This document shows positions 32,991-35,058 of a stretch of 35,058 nucleotides of DNA, piece after piece; position 1 is the stretch's first letter; each line of letters opens with the position of its first letter. Under the pieces are notes generated by a model that saw only the letters and a list, made by a program, of their open reading frames with translations, did not search any database and was not told where the DNA came from. The position numbers and the translations under genes are program-made. Source of the DNA: an uncultured Bacilli bacterium (lineage in GTDB: Bacteria > Bacillota_I > Bacilli_A > RF39 > UBA660); the NCBI GenBank assembly GCA_947594925.1, contig CANQEJ010000007.1, forward strand, positions 1 to 35,058. The letters are read 5' to 3'.

Positions 32991-33016
32991 AAAGTCTAAA
33001 TTTTTAGACTTTTTTT
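32991..33016 (+). terminator. intrinsic terminator after esaB
   Basis: AAAGTCTA (32991-32998) pairs with TAGACTTT (33005-33012), followed by T to 33016. It closes the essC-esaB operon. Confidence 0.78.
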
Positions 33017-33066
33017 CTAATAAAGAATATTCCTTATTTAAAAGGTGAAAATAATTAGTAAGGAAT

Positions 33067-33095
33067 TTGATTATTAAGCATAATTATTATACAAT
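33067..33095 (+). promoter_or_regulatory. sigma-A type promoter of asnB
   Basis: TTGATT (33067-33072) and TACAAT (33090-33095) have an ideal 17-base spacer. Transcription would start near 33102, shortly before the ribosome site GCAGG and the ATG at 33119. Confidence 0.7.
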
Positions 33096-33118
33096 TATAG
33101 AAGAAAGCAGGTAATATT

Positions 33119-34942
33119 ATGTGCGGTATAGCTGGTTTTGTAAGCAAAAGAAAAGATAAAGATAAAATAGTAAAAGCTATGGGTGATAGAATTATTCATC
33201 GTGGACCTGATGGGGAAGGATACTATACTGATGAAAATGTGGCTTTGGGACATCGTCGTTTATCTATTATTGATTTAGAGTTAGGTGCTCAACCCATGTT
33301 TAATGAAGATAAAAGTATTATTACAATATTTAATGGCGAAATATATAATTATATTGAACTTAGAGCCGAGTTAAAAAAGATGGGGCATAAGTTTACAACA
33401 AATTCTGATACGGAAGTGTTAGTCCATGGGTTTGAAGAGTGGCATGAGGATTTACCAACAAAATTACGTGGGATGTTTGCTTTTGTAATTTGGGATAAAA
33501 ATGAACAAAAATTATTTGGAGCAAGAGACCATTTTGGAATTAAACCTTTATACTATACGCAGATTGCTGATAACTTTCTTTTTGCTTCTGAAATTAAATC
33601 ATTTTTGGAATATCCTGAATTTAAAAAGGAGTTAAATACGGAAATTCTAGGACCATATTTATCTTTTAACTACACACCAACGGAGGAAACTTTCTTTAAA
33701 AATGTCTTTAGACTTAATCCGGGTTATAGTTTTACTTATCAAGATGGAAAGCTTTCTTTAAATCGTTATTTCAAATTAACTTTTAAAGAAAAGGAAAGAG
33801 ATTTTGCTGATATTGTTGAAGATGTTGCTAACGTTATGGAAGATAGTGTGCAAAAACATATGTTAAGTGATGTTGAGGTTGGGTCTTTTTTATCAAGTGG
33901 AATTGATTCATCTTATATTGTTTCTTTAGCAAAACCAGATAATACTTATACAATTGGTTATGATATTCCTAAATATAATGAGGCGGAGTATGCTAAAGAT
34001 TTAACAGATAAGTTAGGAATAAAAAATAAGAGCAAAAAGATTAAGAAAGATGAGTATTTAAAGGTTATTCCTAAAATTATGTATCATATGGACGAACCTT
34101 TAGCAGACCCTTCTGCAGTAGCTTTATATTTTGTGTCTAAATTAGCTAGTCAAGATGTTAAGGTCGTTTTATCAGGAGAAGGTGCTGATGAGTTATTTGG
34201 TGGCTATAATACGTATCGAGAGAGTGTAGATTATAGTTTCTATAATAAAATTCCTTTTGCTATTAGAAAAATTATTTCAAAGATTTGCAGTATTTTTCCG
34301 GAACATCGTGGTATTAATTTTTTAGTTCGTCGTGGTCAAACGTTAGAAGAATCTTATATTGGGGTGAATAAAGTTTTTACCGAAAAGGAAGCTAAGAAGA
34401 TATTAAAAGTTCCGGTAACAATTAAAAATAAAGATTTAACTAAAAAATATTTTGAGGAACAAAAGGGTAAAGACGAGATTATTAAAAGACAAGCGATAGA
34501 TATTAATTTTTGGTTAATTAAAGATATTTTTGCTAAAGCAGATAGGATGACAATGGCTAATTCAATTGAGGGCAGAGTGCCTTTTACGGATGTGGAAGTT
34601 TTTAAAGTTGCTAGTAGTTTACCAAAAAGTGCTAAAGTTACGAAAGAAAATACTAAAGTGGCCTTAAGAGAGGCAGCCCACAGAGTTATTCCAAATGATT
34701 CTTATAAGAAGAAAAAATTAGGTTTTCCTGTACCATTACGTGAGTGGATGCGAGAAGATGATTTCTATCAAGATATCAAAGAAAAGTTTAATTCAGATAT
34801 TGCTATTAAATTGTTTGATACAGATAAAATTATGAAGTTACTAGATGACCATTACAATAAAAAATGCGACAATTATAAAAAGGTATGGACTATTTATTGT
34901 TTTATAGTATGGTATCAAGTATTTTTTGAAAAAGTTAGCTAA
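33119..34942 (+). CDS. asnB: glutamine-hydrolysing asparagine synthase
   Basis: This 607-aa cytoplasmic enzyme makes asparagine from aspartate, ATP and glutamine. The N-terminal glutamine amidotransferase domain (1 to about 190) begins MCGIAGF with the catalytic Cys2 and has RGPDGEG, HRRLSIIDL and FNGEIYNY. The C-terminal synthetase domain (about 225-600) has the pyrophosphate-binding SSGIDSSYI (about 260), MYHMDEPLADPSA, LSGEGADELFGGY and the later GFPVPLREWM. The length is normal for the bacterial family and no key residue is missing. It stands alone, with its own promoter and terminator. A role in an amidated surface polymer is possible from the neighbours but not shown. Confidence 0.96.
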   Translation: MCGIAGFVSKRKDKDKIVKAMGDRIIHRGPDGEGYYTDENVALGHRRLSIIDLELGAQPMFNEDKSIITIFNGEIYNYIELRAELKKMGHKFTTNSDTEVLVHGFEEWHEDLPTKLRGMFAFVIWDKNEQKLFGARDHFGIKPLYYTQIADNFLFASEIKSFLEYPEFKKELNTEILGPYLSFNYTPTEETFFKNVFRLNPGYSFTYQDGKLSLNRYFKLTFKEKERDFADIVEDVANVMEDSVQKHMLSDVEVGSFLSSGIDSSYIVSLAKPDNTYTIGYDIPKYNEAEYAKDLTDKLGIKNKSKKIKKDEYLKVIPKIMYHMDEPLADPSAVALYFVSKLASQDVKVVLSGEGADELFGGYNTYRESVDYSFYNKIPFAIRKIISKICSIFPEHRGINFLVRRGQTLEESYIGVNKVFTEKEAKKILKVPVTIKNKDLTKKYFEEQKGKDEIIKRQAIDINFWLIKDIFAKADRMTMANSIEGRVPFTDVEVFKVASSLPKSAKVTKENTKVALREAAHRVIPNDSYKKKKLGFPVPLREWMREDDFYQDIKEKFNSDIAIKLFDTDKIMKLLDDHYNKKCDNYKKVWTIYCFIVWYQVFFEKVS

Positions 34943-34957
34943 AAGTGCTAATTTTTC
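34931..34957 (+). terminator. intrinsic terminator after asnB
   Basis: AAAGTTAGC (34931-34939) pairs with GCTAATTTT (34947-34955) with one G-U pair, leading into a T-rich stretch. The left arm overlaps the stop region. Confidence 0.6.
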
Positions 34958-34996
34958 TTTATATTAATGGAAAAAGATAAGTTTTTGGTACTATAA

Positions 34997-35046
34997 AAGT
35001 GTAATAATTAATTACAGAAATGTAGTTGAATATTACACTTCTTTTT
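34997..35046. terminator. long hairpin with GAAA loop, probable (bidirectional) terminator
   Basis: AAGTGTAATA (34997-35006) pairs with TATTACACTT (35031-35040). Inside it TTAATTACA (35008-35016) pairs with TGTAGTTGA (35021-35029) around GAAA, with only an A-A mismatch between the two helices. CTTTTT follows at 35041-35046, and TTTTAT follows on the other strand. It could terminate asnB read-through and a convergent gene beyond the window. Confidence 0.55.
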
Positions 35047-35058
35047 ATTATGATTGAA

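Noticed and set aside
1-35058. Recoded TGA (tryptophan) as in mycoplasmas
   Set aside because: TGA ends several genes at the expected place (7115, 20335, 26241) and TGG is used for tryptophan throughout. The TGA in the DPM1-like gene is explained by the 7-bp duplication.
1-35058. tRNA, rRNA or CRISPR array
   Set aside because: No cloverleaf-like GC-rich stretch of tRNA length and no spaced direct repeats were seen in the intergenic regions.

Overview
The window is very A+T-rich, uses the standard bacterial code (TGA is a real stop in several genes and Trp is TGG), has strong AGGAGG-type ribosome sites and short leaders. It carries Firmicutes-type functions: Tex, a T7SSb EssC/EsaB pair and TuaH-like and GtrA-like wall-polymer genes. 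I infer a low-GC Firmicute, perhaps an uncultured Bacilli/Mycoplasmatota-like gut lineage. The lineage is an inference from gene content only.

Region 1 (155-20759) is a cell-surface polysaccharide or glycopolymer locus. It starts with a Wzt-type ABC ATPase, followed by soluble glycosyltransferases built by mixing GT32, GT2 and GT-B modules (155-9142). Next come polytopic GT-C-type membrane proteins (GtrII-like, GT39-like, DUF6020-like), two DPM1/GtrB-like polyprenyl-phosphate glycosyltransferases, a TuaH-like transferase and a GtrA-like membrane protein. Together they could make and export a polymer and decorate it outside the membrane with lipid-linked sugars. Two scars interrupt the locus. 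One is a head-to-head pair of 5'-deleted genes, YfhO-like on the minus strand and GtrII-like on the plus strand (10608-11585). The other is a DPM1-like gene frameshifted by a 7-bp tandem duplication (14524-14537).

Region 2 (20898-24056) holds an Rpn/PD-(D/E)XK nuclease gene, a small stand-alone gene repeating its C-terminal domain, a membrane-anchored CE4 polysaccharide deacetylase on the minus strand, and a 140-aa unknown protein with a double-glycine-leader-like N-terminus. Tex (24117-26243) follows.

Region 3 (26270-33016) is the most unusual part: a compact type VIIb secretion locus. Two paralogous proteins of about 250 aa, both starting M-[K/R]-E-A-F-D-G and ending G-[M/L]-Y, precede essC and esaB. 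No EsaA, EssA, EssB or classical ~100-aa WXG100 gene lies here. The promoter of the first gene has a run of nine G between its -35 and -10 boxes, the classic layout of a phase-variable promoter. The first two promoters are each preceded by a TTGAC...GTCAA dyad. asnB (33119-34942) closes the window.

No tRNA, rRNA, CRISPR array or insertion sequence was recognised. The first ~50 bases are GC-rich for this genome and may be the 5' end of a structured RNA transcribed leftwards.
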